NCBI RefSeq assembly: GCF_026151205.1 | Contig: NC_087073.1 | Coordinates: forward strand, 16,635,837-16,699,836 | Length of the DNA: 64,000 bases | DNA from: Bolinopsis microptera | Taxonomy: Eukaryota; Ctenophora; Tentaculata; Lobata; Bolinopsidae | Direction of reading: 5' to 3' | Shown: in pieces, positions 1-11,217 of the stretch | How positions within the stretch are numbered: position 1 is the first letter of the stretch | Layout: each line of letters opens with the position of its first letter | Program-made: the position numbers and the translations under genes | Notes under the pieces: model-generated | The model's database searches: none | Seen by the model: only the letters and a program-made list of their open reading frames with translations | Told to the model about the DNA's origin: nothing

Positions 1-395
1 TAGCAAGGTTAAACAGGTTGGTAACCACATCGCTTTATTACCATATATCTGTTCAAATGGTCACATTTCTTTCTGTATCGACATAATATTGATATACGCG
101 CTTGGAGTAGTTAAAGAGAAGAAGTCTCAAAATCAATGGAAAATAAGTGACATTTTTTACGAGAGCAGTGATAATCTACCCAACAATCACCTCATCTCTA
201 TATTGTATAGATCCCTCGATTATAAGACACAAAAACCAGCTCAGCCAACTCTACATTTTCTAGACTAGTAATAAAGAATCGAGCAGCTGTATGCCACAGA
301 TAAGAGGGTGAAATGAGTAGAAAAAAGAAAAACGGACAGAGAGTTCATGTTGATATCAAACATTTCAAACTTCAAAGCCGCAATGATCAATCGAT
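1..395. other. Intergenic sequence, nothing recognised
   Basis: AT-rich sequence with no long open frame. I see no gene, RNA gene or clear repeat here before the inverted-repeat element begins. Confidence 0.5.
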
Positions 396-1510
396 TACCT
401 TACTCGGGATTATTACGACGGGTTTATTAACGACCGGTTAAAATATGGTTCGGGAAAAATATGGCGAAATTGCTCAAAACCAACCACATTTTCCCGGTCG
501 CCATTTTACCGGTGTCCAACCTTTCAATTTTAGATTCAAAAATTTTGTCTCAGATGTAAATTTCCTTATTAGAGATAAGCAAGTTTAGAAATTTTCGCAT
601 TGCTAAAACTTGTGAAACAAGTCGAATTATCAATAATTGTTGAAAGTAGACAGAAATAATGACTCGTGGTTAATCAAACTAGATGGAAAATAATTTTTAA
701 CATTTGAAGCGTAACAACCAGATCGATATTAAGATAAAGGGAGAGCTGTCTAGTCTTCCAATAAGTTGTAATCATCTTCGTTATCTTCATCTGGATCATC
801 CCTTTCATCAGTTTTAATTAATTCAAGTTTTAATTTAACTGTTACTTTTACTTTGAGTCCTATTTCATTATGTAGAGATAGTCAATCTCTACTATAATTC
901 AAAGAATTCTTTTTGTAGAATGTATGTACGACCGCCCACGTGCAAATTAGACGAGAAATAGGAATTTAGGTAACAACCAAAAGGTTCCATAGCAACGGTG
1001 TTTTAATGCACACATGCACGTGCAAAGATTGTTTTAACGTCATTTTGATCGGTTTTGTGGTAATTAAGTTGTGTTTAAAGTGTTTTATATTTAAATCGGC
1101 TGTATCTTCGGTTGAGATGGATATTTTTTGATGCGATTATAACTTTCTTTCAAAGAATACTACTAGCTTCGTCCCTGTTACCACGGGCTTTCTAGTACCT
1201 AATAAATTAAAAATTGGCCTATTTAAATCAAATTTGACAATAAGGATATATGACAAGAATTGGGCAAAAAGGTGAATTTTTTGCAATTTTAGCCAAATGA
1301 AGTCGAAAAACCTACAACAAGTGTCCCAATAGTCTTCTTTAGTGAATATAAGACAACGATTAAAATATGAGCACCCATACCCCTTGGGAACCCTAAAAGC
1401 TGAGTAGGCGGGTTTATTAACGACCGGTGAAAATGTGGTTCGGGAAAAATATGGCGAAATTACCCTAAACCCACCACTTTATCCCGGTCATAATAATCCC
1501 GAGTAAGGTA
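396..1510. mobile_element. Non-autonomous DNA transposon candidate with 20-bp terminal inverted repeats
   Basis: The left end TACCTTACTCGGGATTATTA (396-415) is matched by its perfect reverse complement at 1491-1510. Inside each end lies a second shared block in direct orientation: the sequence around 418-470 (cgggtttattaacgaccggt, then ggttcgggaaaaatatggcg) recurs at about 1409-1460. The element is 1,115 bp and I see no transposase frame. I did not find a convincing target-site duplication, so the superfamily is open. On the minus strand it holds a short acidic frame ending at about 753 that may be a captured gene fragment. Confidence 0.6.
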
Positions 1511-1584
1511 TGTAGCGATATTGATGAATTAAAGTTCCACTTCTCTGATGTTAAATACACAACCTATAGATGTGGATACTGGCG

Positions 1585-1772
1585 GGGAGGTGAGACACAT
1601 TTGTTTACTTTAATAGTAAGTACATGTTCGGCGGGTTGAGGAGGTGATACACATTTGTTTACTTTAATAGTAAGTACATGTTCGGCGGGTTGAGGAGGTG
1701 ATACACATTTGTTTACTTTAATAGTAAGTACATGTTCGGCGGGTTGAGGAGGTGATACACATTTGTTTACAG
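1585..1772. repeat. 54-bp minisatellite, about 3.5 copies
   Basis: The block 'acatttgtttactttaatag' recurs exactly 54 bp apart (starts at about 1597, 1651, 1705, and a truncated copy at 1759). Each copy also carries 'tacatgttcggcgggttgag'. The fourth copy is interrupted after the first 15 bases. No coding role is apparent. Confidence 0.85.
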
Positions 1773-2951
1773 AAGAGAGGATTAAGTTCCGCTGTATGAT
1801 ATTACATGCTCAGATATCACACACATCAGAGATATCTAGATTGATAGATAATACTCAGCAGAACATGCAGCAGAAAGTGCTTGTCTCCAACACAGAATAA
1901 ATAACATAGCCACTATAGTCTACCGTCACCCTACCTTGGTTCATGAATATCCAAACAAAATCGTTCCAATCTTTAATATCCCAGAAACCTTCGGGCAGGG
2001 GCCTAGAGTTCATTCTCTGCAACATAACAAAACCACAGAGAGCAGACGACGGTAAAAAAACAAACTCTCAGGTAAGGAACCGACCAGGCAAGAGTCTCGG
2101 CTCTCTCTCCTGCTGACACTCCTCCCTCTGTTTCTCTAATTAATCCTGACCGGAGTAGTTTTAATCATTGAGCTATTGTTGACCAGCCAACAGCTGAGCC
2201 ACGTGAGGATCACGTGCCCGTGCATGCCTACATCATACTCACTGATACTCAGGACTGTAGTCGTGACGTCATCTGACCACGTGACCTGCAGTCTGAGCAG
2301 GTCTGCTCGCTCCAGTTTGGACGGGCAGTTGGTGAAGAGACCCCGGATGAACGATAACATTGGAGATGCTGTCAGAATGGCAGGAGAATATGAACTGATG
2401 AAAAGTTCAAATATTGAGGGTATAAGGGGGAGAAGTAAAACATATTGCTTTCAGTGGTGGGGGTAAAAAAACATGGTAATATGATTTATAGTGTCACACA
2501 AAGTCATAATTAACACATGTTCGGCGCAAGCTGCAGTCACTAGTCGTGACTTTTGAACTGCTTGTAAATATATCGCCACCTACTTTCATATGTCAGCAAC
2601 GATGATTGACCAAGCAGGTCAGGACAGGATTTTGTCCTATTTTCGAGAATGGCGAACTGAAGAACAAGGAAAACGTAACAATTTGATAAGAAAAATGAGA
2701 GAGAGAGAGTCGGAGTTACATGTGATCCTATGTGAGAGGCCTGATATTTAAACGGCATTACCGGATGGTTATTGTGATGTCACAGTGCCTATTATCTTGT
2801 CCGGCAGCCAATCATGCGGTTAGTACTTAGTATGACACAACTTCCGTAAAACATACTATGATAAACAAACAACATGTAGGTGGCATTTGTGACAATCTGT
2901 CATTTGTCACTGTCTGTCATTTGTGAACGTTTTGCTTATTCACTCATCATC
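1773..2951. other. Intergenic and upstream region with clustered CACGTG and TGACGTCA motifs
   Basis: No convincing gene. Between about 2199 and 2285 there are several CACGTG or near-CACGTG E-boxes and one TGACGTCA (CRE-type) palindrome, which could be a regulatory cluster for the secreted-protein gene starting at 2952. Open frames on both strands here (for example 2176-2466) have no recognisable content. Confidence 0.35.
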
Positions 2952-4547
2952 ATGAGACTGAGCATCTTATTGGCTGGTTTCATAGCAGCAACTGTATTAG
3001 TCTATGAAGCAAAGACAAAGCCCCTGCCATGTGTGAGTTTACGAGGAGCACGAGGTGTACCGTGTGGGAAGATTTCTCGAGGTAAACCCCCCAGTGCCCG
3101 AGGAAAGCCGAATATACCCAGATTTCTCACTTCATACCACAGCAGTTCAATAGGATACAGCACTGGAGCTTTAACTTCACTGTTGCCGGGTGATTCCAGC
3201 ACTACTTTACCAACACCTCCATTACCGTGGAAAACTAGCCCCTCCACTCCTCAAACCTCTAAAATAACCGCCCCACCCCAGCCAGCCACCCCCGACAGCT
3301 CTACAGAAACTCCTTCACTGCAGGAAGAATCTAGCACTTACTCTGTTTCTATAACTGCAGCCTCTTCAGATGGGAAAACCACCACTGCAGAAACCCTGTC
3401 ACCAGCAGCGTACACAGGGGTAACAACAGAAGACAGCCGAGAAGTGTTCTTTGCTTTCAACTCAAACACAGGTTCCAGTGGTCCATACACCTTCACTCAA
3501 CCTCCCACAGACTTGTCCACAGAGATATTCTCTGAGGAATCGAGTCGGTTTACCTTTGGTCCGACAGAAATCACGGATTATTTTTCAGATGGTGAAACAT
3601 CGACTGAAGAATGGACAGAAACTTCTCGATCATCGGAATTTACGGATGAAACTGAAGCCACATCTGAGGCAACTCCTCGATCATCGGAATTTACGGATGA
3701 AACTGAAGCCACATCTGAAGCCACTCGTCGATCATCAGAATTTACGGATGAAACTGAAGCCACATCTGAGGCAACTCCTCGATCATCGGAATTTACGGAT
3801 GAAACTGAAGCCACATCTGAGGCAACTCCTCGATCATCGGAATTTACGGATGAAACTGAAGCCACATCTGAAGCCACTCGTCGATCATCAGAATTTACGG
3901 ATGAAACTGAAGCCACATCTGAGGCAGCTCCTCGATCATCGGAATTTACGGATGAAACTGAAGCCACATCTGAGGCAACTCCTCGATCATCGGAATTTAC
4001 GGATGAAACTGAAGCCACATCTGAAGCCACTCGTCGATCATCGGAATTTACGGATGAAACTGAAGCCACATCTGAGGCAACTCCTCGATCATCGAAATTT
4101 ACGGATGAAACTGAAACCACATCTGAGGCAACTCCTCGATCATCGGAATTTACGGATGAAACTGAAGCCACATCTGAGGCAACTCCTCGATCATCAGAAT
4201 TTACGGATGAAACTGAAGCCACATCTGAGGCAACCACTGTCCCACAAACAAGCTCAGAAGCACAAACAACCACTAAAGCACAAACGACATCAGAATCAAA
4301 AACAACTTCCCCAGTTCCATGTAAACGAGGACGGAAAGGAATGAGGAATGGTTGCAAAAATGAAAATAATAAGAAAGGTGGTGATGATAGGAAAAGGGGC
4401 GGTCGGGATCGGGACTATAGAAGAAAGGAAGATATGAAAAACGACAAAAAGGTAAAGGGAGATGAGAAAATGTACGTGAAACCGGAGAAAGGCGGACAAC
4501 GAAACAACGGACGAATTAAAGGTGACCGAGAAATAATTCTAACCTAG
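2952..4547 (+). CDS. Secreted Ser/Thr/Glu-rich repeat protein with basic tail (hypothetical)
   Basis: Single open frame of 531 residues. I choose the ATG at 2952 rather than the upstream one at 2880 because it begins a clean signal peptide (MRLSILLAGFIAATVLV). The order is: signal peptide; a Pro/Ser/Thr-rich stretch of about 200 residues; twelve 17-residue repeats of the type RSSEFTDETEATSEATP (about 3627-4238); a Thr/Gln linker; and a strongly basic Lys/Arg/Gly tail of about 75 residues with two cysteines. The repeats are acidic and rich in possible O-glycosylation and phosphorylation sites, so the protein is a mucin-like polyampholyte. The last residue of the repeat cycles P-R-P, which shows a three-unit higher-order repeat. 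I do not recognise a family. An extracellular matrix, mucus or capsule role is only a guess. Confidence 0.7.
   Translation: MRLSILLAGFIAATVLVYEAKTKPLPCVSLRGARGVPCGKISRGKPPSARGKPNIPRFLTSYHSSSIGYSTGALTSLLPGDSSTTLPTPPLPWKTSPSTPQTSKITAPPQPATPDSSTETPSLQEESSTYSVSITAASSDGKTTTAETLSPAAYTGVTTEDSREVFFAFNSNTGSSGPYTFTQPPTDLSTEIFSEESSRFTFGPTEITDYFSDGETSTEEWTETSRSSEFTDETEATSEATPRSSEFTDETEATSEATRRSSEFTDETEATSEATPRSSEFTDETEATSEATPRSSEFTDETEATSEATRRSSEFTDETEATSEAAPRSSEFTDETEATSEATPRSSEFTDETEATSEATRRSSEFTDETEATSEATPRSSKFTDETETTSEATPRSSEFTDETEATSEATPRSSEFTDETEATSEATTVPQTSSEAQTTTKAQTTSESKTTSPVPCKRGRKGMRNGCKNENNKKGGDDRKRGGRDRDYRRKEDMKNDKKVKGDEKMYVKPEKGGQRNNGRIKGDREIILT
3627..4238 (+). repeat. Coding 51-bp tandem repeat, 12 copies
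   Basis: Twelve nearly identical 51-bp units lie in frame within the secreted protein. Units alternate ctcct and ctcgt at the end, giving a 153-bp higher-order period. One unit carries two substitutions (E to K and A to T). Because 51 is divisible by three and the unit lacks stops in several frames, the other frames on both strands also stay open, but these are by-products. Confidence 0.95.
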
Positions 4548-4949
4548 ATTACCTTGAATATTGGATATGTAGTTGGTACAGCGTGAAAGATCCCGAAAGA
4601 AAAATTTACGGACTATAAATTTATATCTTAACTTTAAATATGTATTAATGGAATTTACTAAAATTTATAAATTGTAACTAATTAGTTATCATACCGATAG
4701 AGACCCCTATCGACGCCCCAGAAGAATCCTGGTTAACTCCCAGTTCTTCAAGTCTACCTATTGCTGTAGGTCTCAATATTTCCACCATGCTCGTTCTTCT
4801 ATTCTGAAAAATATGATTCAAATTATAATTGTTCAATAACGGATTATAGTGTTAATAGTGTTCAGAGAATATAATTATCAAATGTTTCTATTCTTTCGAT
4901 TTGTTCGACAAAACCTATTGCACCTAGAACTTAACTATCAAAATTATGT
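4548..4949. other. Intergenic, with a possible minus-strand exon at about 4690-4808
   Basis: Read on the minus strand, an acceptor-like 'atttttcag' at about 4800-4810 is followed by an open frame of about 38 codons (beginning NRRTSMVEILRPTAIGRLEE). It could be a 3' exon of the minus-strand gene at 4950-5921 or of nothing. No other feature is seen. Confidence 0.25.
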
Positions 4950-5921
4950 CTAGTTCACTCGACTTTTTAATCGTCGATGAACGACTACTAAACGAACTTT
5001 AGACTTCCTGCGTTTTTTTGGGGAACAATCAGTAGTAAGCTTCATGTTGGGAAGGTTGTTAAAACAGGTTGGAGTACTTGATGACGAGAGTGACAATTTT
5101 CTTTCTGCATCAAGATCAGGAGCTGAGAAAACAGCCCTATTCTCACAAGAACATGCAGTCTTCCCGCACTTCAAACACCGTATAGAAACTGAGCCGGTTG
5201 ATCTAACGTTGGTTCTAGAGGTAGTAACTGCAACTGAGGATCTTCTCTTCATTTTAGTTTCCATAACTTCGTGTATGATCTGTTGGCCTGTCTGTTGTTC
5301 TCTGACGTGAGTTTTAGCCATTATTTGAGTGGCGAGGGAGCTCAACCGCCGTTGTTTGCCGAGTCTTTGTTTTCTCGTGCGGTGCTTAGAGAAAAGTTGT
5401 TCATTAAACTCCGTGAGATACAGTACCCGTAATCGCATTCTCTCCAATCGAGACATAGATGATGTTGACAAAACATTAAGAGTAGATCGCCTGCGCCGTA
5501 ATTTAGGTTCTATAGGTTTCTGATTGCACTGACTTCTATGAAAAGAGATCTGACTCCAGAGTTGTAACGCTGATTGCAGGTTGGGTAGATACAGTATAAA
5601 CTCGTCAATTACTGTTTTCTGAAGCCTGTTTGAATATGGCACCTGGCAGGTGTTTGTGTATCGAACGTTTCTTTCCATTCTCTCATCAAATAAAGAGAGC
5701 AGAGAACCACTACAGCTCTCAGTTCCATCTCCATCAACAGAGAAATCTTTTCCAGAATCATTGCATTCCTTCCCCTTATTTCTCTCTTCCTGATCCTCTT
5801 CTAACTCCTCTTCATCCTCCTCAGTAATCGAATACTTCTTTTCTCGATGAAGATCATTCAGGTTGCATGAAAGAGTAATGAAGTCAAACTGATCGATCAT
5901 TAGAAGCTTTATAGCATTCAA
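4950..5921 (-). CDS. Basic hypothetical protein
   Basis: Open frame of 323 residues on the minus strand. I do not recognise it. Residues 30-50 are a run of Glu/Asp. The middle is rich in Arg and Leu and looks helical. A short cysteine cluster of the pattern CLKCGKTACSC lies near residue 245, which might bind a metal. The C-terminus is very basic (SPKKRRKSKVRLVVVHRR), as in a nuclear protein. The length of the frame and its uneven composition support coding, but start and splicing are unverified. A possible downstream exon lies at 4690-4808 and a possible upstream one at about 6528-6607. Confidence 0.45.
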   Translation of the reverse strand: MNAIKLLMIDQFDFITLSCNLNDLHREKKYSITEEDEEELEEDQEERNKGKECNDSGKDFSVDGDGTESCSGSLLSLFDERMERNVRYTNTCQVPYSNRLQKTVIDEFILYLPNLQSALQLWSQISFHRSQCNQKPIEPKLRRRRSTLNVLSTSSMSRLERMRLRVLYLTEFNEQLFSKHRTRKQRLGKQRRLSSLATQIMAKTHVREQQTGQQIIHEVMETKMKRRSSVAVTTSRTNVRSTGSVSIRCLKCGKTACSCENRAVFSAPDLDAERKLSLSSSSTPTCFNNLPNMKLTTDCSPKKRRKSKVRLVVVHRRLKSRVN

Positions 5922-8900
5922 GCGATAGGTTCACGGATAACCTCTGTTTAACTTCAAGGACGATTATCTAATGTCTAGTAATACAAAGATGTACTGAAGT
6001 TCAAACCACTGAAGCGCTACAGCGACCTGTCTTGAACATAGAGTATAGATAGGATATAACAACGTCTGTTTTCCTCCGATAAAACCAAGCTATTGATCAC
6101 TAATAGATGTTTAAATGTCATGGCAACCGCCATTATAATCGATCAGACTATATCCCGGATACGAAATATCCGCACAATTAGCACCTTGGTCTTTAGCTCT
6201 CAGTGAGTCTCACTCCTTAACATCCGTTGTCCAAATGAGTCTACCTTTTGTTAACCTAGACCCAACATTACCATTAGCATTGCCAAAAATAGCATTCGGA
6301 GCTTAAACCGTTAATCCGTTATCTGTCTCGTTATCTGATTCCGTAGAATATGTTTGAGTTTCAGTTACCAGCAGAACTCTATCTAAAACCGGTTGTGCTT
6401 CTAATCGTCCGTAAAGGCGACCGCAATACATAATTTCATACCGAACGAAGCAGGGATAGAAAATAGATGCAACGTTTAACTATGTCATTATCATGTATGT
6501 GTCATGTGACAAGGTATGAGGACGAACCTTTTGTAATTCCTGATTTGAGTCTGCACGTCTGGTACTCCGGAGAAAACTGTGATTATCACACTCTTCTCCT
6601 CACATCTAGAAATGGAAAATAATGATCTGATTATCTTTAACACAATGGTTTGAAATCTTGTAATTTTGGGTAATAATTTTCAGAATATGGAATGAAAACA
6701 TTGTATAAACGTTTCTTCAGATTCAGCAGAACAGGACATTCGAGAAATACATTTCGATCAACAGATTCTCTACGATCGCAATTCACTTAAACTGAAAGCA
6801 AGACACGAAGTGTGCGACTAAAGACGAGCTAAAGGACCATAAGAAGCGCAGTGAATTGATTACCGGACTTAATTTAATAATTAGGTAATCAGGTAATTAA
6901 TGTTCACTTCTTTCTCTAGGTTATCAAATCTCTCAATAAGACGGGTAGTGTCTGTAAGCAGTATCTAGCTATGCAACTAAACATGAGGATTAGAACATGG
7001 CAACAAATGTTTTATGTAACAATTCACAACTATTATCATGATTTATGTGATAACAAGCAATAAGCATAGGCAACATAACAGTATCGGCTGTTCCTTGCAC
7101 AGCCGCGACAATACTGTTAATAAATAACAAATATTCCACCACGTATGAAGTAAATTAAGTGAATGTGAGAAAGGCAATATTTAAATGAGTCACCTTTGTA
7201 TGGTTCCCCACTTCAGATATCCCCTTATCGAATTGAATAAATTATGTGCGAAATTAAAGGATAACCTCCTACGCATATTTTATCTGGGCTACAGGGAGAG
7301 GGTTTTAGAGGCACCACATTTGTCATAGCTTGGTAGTACTACTATCCTAATTTATCATTATGGCTTAACTTTGAGACTTACACGAGACCATCCTGGAGTC
7401 ACCACCATTATTCTCCAAAAACATCTTGGGCATCACTGCACTATACGGTCAAATCAGTACGTTTTATCAGTAGTTTTATAACTCTCCTTGGCCTAATAAA
7501 ACTAGACCCTTCATATATTCTAGAAATAAAGTAGAGCAAAATACTTCAATGATTCACGCTGAAACGAGTGCCTGCATAACAACTACGCCACAAGTCAAGC
7601 TACTGTAGTCGTAGAGCACGCACAAGTATTCGACTTGTAATACTCCTTCGAGCAGGAATGTGCACTGTATAAACAGTCCGAGTTTAAAATCTAACCACAA
7701 GAAATTTTACAATGTTAAACACGATAAACAATAAATTATATGACATTTTAGCGCCACGAACCTAAGCGAAAGTAAAAAATCCTTGTATTAGGAGTAGAAG
7801 TGAAATATAAGCCCTGTAAGATTGGTAAAGTGAGAAGATGGTATATTTGGGTAGATACAATTAGATTTTAGGGTTTAGCAGTGTAATACGTAATGTGAGG
7901 AATGATTTATGATCGAAATTTAGGGTGTACACTTCAGACTTCTTCCAAACCAATTGTGCTACGTTTGAAGTGAATATACCAAAAAAATGTTAAATATGCT
8001 CATAATACGGTTTTAGAAAATAACATCAAACACTTAATCTCACAATAATTATCTCTCATTCTCATCACCAAAATCACGTCTGTATATAATTCAAACTAAA
8101 ACCCTCCACTTAATCGGCAATTATTGATAGATTTGAGCAATTATCTCGCAATTATAATTATCTCGAATTATAAATTTGAGCAAGCTGGAGATTAAAATAA
8201 TTTGGGAGCCCAAGTTGTCAAGCTGAATCACAACACATACAGAGAAAAAATTGGAGCAGCTCAGTATACGACAGAAAGAAATAGTGTACATATCGTGCAG
8301 TGTATTTAGTAGGTCGTTGAGCAAAGTGTTCACTGCTTGTCTCTCAATAGATATACCAAGCTTGAATAATGTTGAGAAGTTATTACTTCTATGCGGCCAC
8401 ATTTCAGATCTACGCTGTGCCCTGAGAGCATGATTTAAAGGCATATTTAAGGATCAGATATGCATTGCAGACTATAACTCAACAAAATCGAATTATAATT
8501 TAATTGTTTTTTTCAGCGATGCAACACTTAAGTTCACGCTTTTCAGAGTGGATCGCTGGAACGGTTGCTTTATTATGGTGTATCCTAGTTTATTGGTTCA
8601 AGCACTGAGTAAATTTCATTGGTATAAATATTCAACTTTAAGGCTACGAATGTCCCAAATATTAGGCTTTCTGAGTGGCGACTTGAACTGTAATTGCGCG
8701 CATGATAATGTGAATGAAAACGCAGAGAGCTTACTAAATAGCGGCTTAACTGGTGTTACAAAGTGCACCGAACAGAGGACAATCACCACGTTATTTGTCT
8801 AATATTACATGTCAGGCGTCAGCTAGATGATTAACAATCAAGCAACTATCGGCTAAAGAACGCTAAAGAACAACATTAAAACGGGGTGGTTTTTTATGAT

Positions 8901-9289
8901 AATAGGTCGAGTTAAAAACAAGTGACCACCTTGATGATCAGCGACACGGACAACCGAGGGACGGAGTAAATGTTTGATCGTGCAATGATGACGTTTAAGA
9001 CTTAAATCGTCTGCGCATGTGAGATGGTAATGGTATGTAAAAACAAAAGCCTTTGATGAAATTTAAGAAAATGTAAAAAAGTAAAACCAGAAGAAATTAT
9101 AATAACGAATTAAAATTAAATCAACACTTTATTCTAAAGAAAATAGAACACAGTGCATGTTGGAATAACGAGGTCCAGGCCCTGGATAGTTCAGACGTGA
9201 GTCTTGAGAAGCACTAGTTCTATCTTCATTGTTCGAGCGAACAAGCGCCTGACAAGCAGTGAGTCAGGGTTGCACAGCCTCGGAACCGA
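5922..9289. other. Long AT-rich intergenic stretch
   Basis: No gene is recognised over about 3.4 kb. One weak exon candidate on the minus strand at about 6528-6607 is preceded by 'tttctag', followed by a GT, and reads CEEKSVIITVFSGVPDVQ. Open frames at 8121-8444 and 8548-8802 have no recognisable content. Confidence 0.4.
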
Positions 9290-9535
9290 CGACACGTGCA
9301 TTTGATAGTGACTTTATTTTGAGAGTGACGTCACGTGCATTTGATAGTGACGTTATTTTTAGGGTGACGTCACGTGCATTTGATAGTGACGTTATTTTGA
9401 GAGTGACGTAACGTGCATTTGATAGTGACTGTATTTTGAAGGTGACGTTATTTTGGTGACGTTATTCGGAGAGTGAAGTCACGTGCGTTTTATGTGTGAC
9501 GTCATTTTGAGAGTGACGTTATTTTGAGAGTGTAA
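9290..9535. repeat. 39-bp minisatellite carrying CRE and E-box palindromes
   Basis: The phrase 'cgtgcatttgatagtgac' recurs at exact 39-bp spacing (starts of 'tttgatag' at 9301, 9340, 9379 and 9418), then decays into irregular copies to 9535. Most junctions read TGACGTCACGTG, which overlaps a CRE-type TGACGTCA and an E-box CACGTG. Between them lie further GTGACGTTATTTT half-sites. Confidence 0.85.
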
Positions 9536-10192
9536 GACTATTTAAAAGTTAACTAATCAGTCATTGATTTAAATTCTTCTATCTTGCGATCTTTATGCCG
9601 TGATATCATCGTATTAGCATCTCTAGCTAGAAGTTCATTATTTAGCATTATCCAGATGCTCATACTCTTAATGTGCTATTTCTTCACTCGGGCTCATGAC
9701 CGACATCAAACATGTTTGACAAAGTTCACATCCAATAAACTATTTCACTTTTCAGTAGACTGACCCTTTGTCTGCTTCTAATAAGCTTACCAAACAACAT
9801 GACCTGTTCTGTTAGGCTGCAGCCGTATCTATTATTACATTTCATTGTCATGATAAATATGAAATATAGATTGGAGACATGTGTTATAATTGGGATGCCT
9901 GGAACGATGTGGCAGAAAATATTTGTAGAGCAATACAATAGTGACGTACACGTAACTTTGCAAGGCTTTGTGTATTGTGTAAACGCGTACAATTGGCCGT
10001 TATCTTGGTTGAGCTGAGGAATTGGAAGAATAAAATGCTGCCGCCTATTGTGTTACTGATTTGACCATTTTCAAAACAGATCGCAAATAAGAGGAGTTCT
10101 CCGGGTATGAATATCAATGTTTTACAGCACATTCTCTTTTGATTGTTAGGCTGAGTAGTTTTGTTCTTTCTCTTGTGAAATACACCACATAC
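9536..10192. other. Intergenic, nothing firm
   Basis: Overlapping short frames occur on both strands, none with recognisable content. This stretch separates the CRE-rich minisatellite from a short secreted-peptide frame. Confidence 0.35.
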
Positions 10193-10378
10193 ATGAAGTT
10201 GGTATGTTTTCTTATTCTTGGATTGACTGCAACGAGGCCATTATCAGCCCAATTACGGGAAACATCCGAGAGGCCTGACATAACGAGTACGACTGCATCA
10301 CTCACTGTTACTTCATCTACACAAGATTCACTACCTAATGGTAGGTGGACTAGTGTCGAGGCTAAAAAACATGAATAA
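10193..10378 (+). CDS. Possible small secreted peptide (61 aa)
   Basis: An ATG at 10193 opens a 61-residue frame that starts with a plausible signal peptide (MKLVCFLILGLTATRPLSAQ). A short Ser/Thr-rich polar peptide with no cysteines in the mature part follows. An AATAAA overlaps the stop codon region (about 10375), so a short transcript could end here. No family is recognised. It may equally be a 5' exon or a chance frame. Confidence 0.3.
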   Translation: MKLVCFLILGLTATRPLSAQLRETSERPDITSTTASLTVTSSTQDSLPNGRWTSVEAKKHE

Positions 10379-11217
10379 ATACGGTTTTTCATAAAATTTT
10401 AGTTTTACATTTTTCGGAGATATGTTTGGGCGATTATGAAGATATGTAATATGTATACTTTATAAATCTTATTTTGGAGAGGAAATGCAGCAAATTCCGC
10501 TGTCAACTGAGGGTGATTTAAATAAAGTGATAATTATTGTACCTTCTTGAGACAATGTTAAGATATTTAGGACTATCAATAAAATGTACGTTCGCTCTCA
10601 AATATTGAGACTGCTGAGGCACGTTTTATAAATATATATTATATATTGTAGATATATATATATACAAGATCAGGATTGTAAATCACAAGGCTCCGACAAG
10701 GCTAGTAAATAAAGGGTAATGCTTTTATGACACCATGGTTATCATGAAAAGATAATAATGAAGGTATAATGATTGTCTTATGCTTTTGAACGAACGTGAT
10801 TGAAAGTTGGCACTATGCCGCGACAGTGCCGCGACAGTGCCACGAGAGTGCCACGATAGTGCCATCGGGATACGGATGTATGACATAACTTTCAATCAAT
10901 TTCAGATTTGATGTTTGGAGCAATAATCGGGTATGCAGAACTGAGAATTCAATGCAGGTAAGCTGGTGCTATTTATTGTTACTTGTGAATAGTTTTAGCT
11001 AAGATGAACATTCAACATCCTTTCTGTTCAAAAATCAATATCTTGTCTTTTTTAGAATTCATTATTGGGATACATTAAAAAAGGCTAATAATCATTAACT
11101 CAGAAAGGGAATTCTCCGAGAGCACACAGCACCTACGGAATTACCGAGTAATTGACTTTTATTAATAATTTTTTAAATGTCTTGAATATTGAAATTATAT
11201 TTTTTTGAAAAGGAATA
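10379..11217. other. Intergenic with an 11-bp tandem repeat
   Basis: A short tandem run of the type 'cgacagtgccg' (about five 11-bp copies, 10811-10863) is present, plus an AT-rich palindromic patch near 10630-10670. No gene is recognised. A 5' exon of the receptor that follows could be hidden here. Confidence 0.45.

Noticed and set aside
3451-4344. Long second plus-strand frame and a long minus-strand frame (3578-4357) over the 51-bp repeats
   Set aside because: Both are open only because the 51-bp unit lacks stops in those frames; they have no start context or non-repeat content, while the chosen frame has a signal peptide and a distinct tail.
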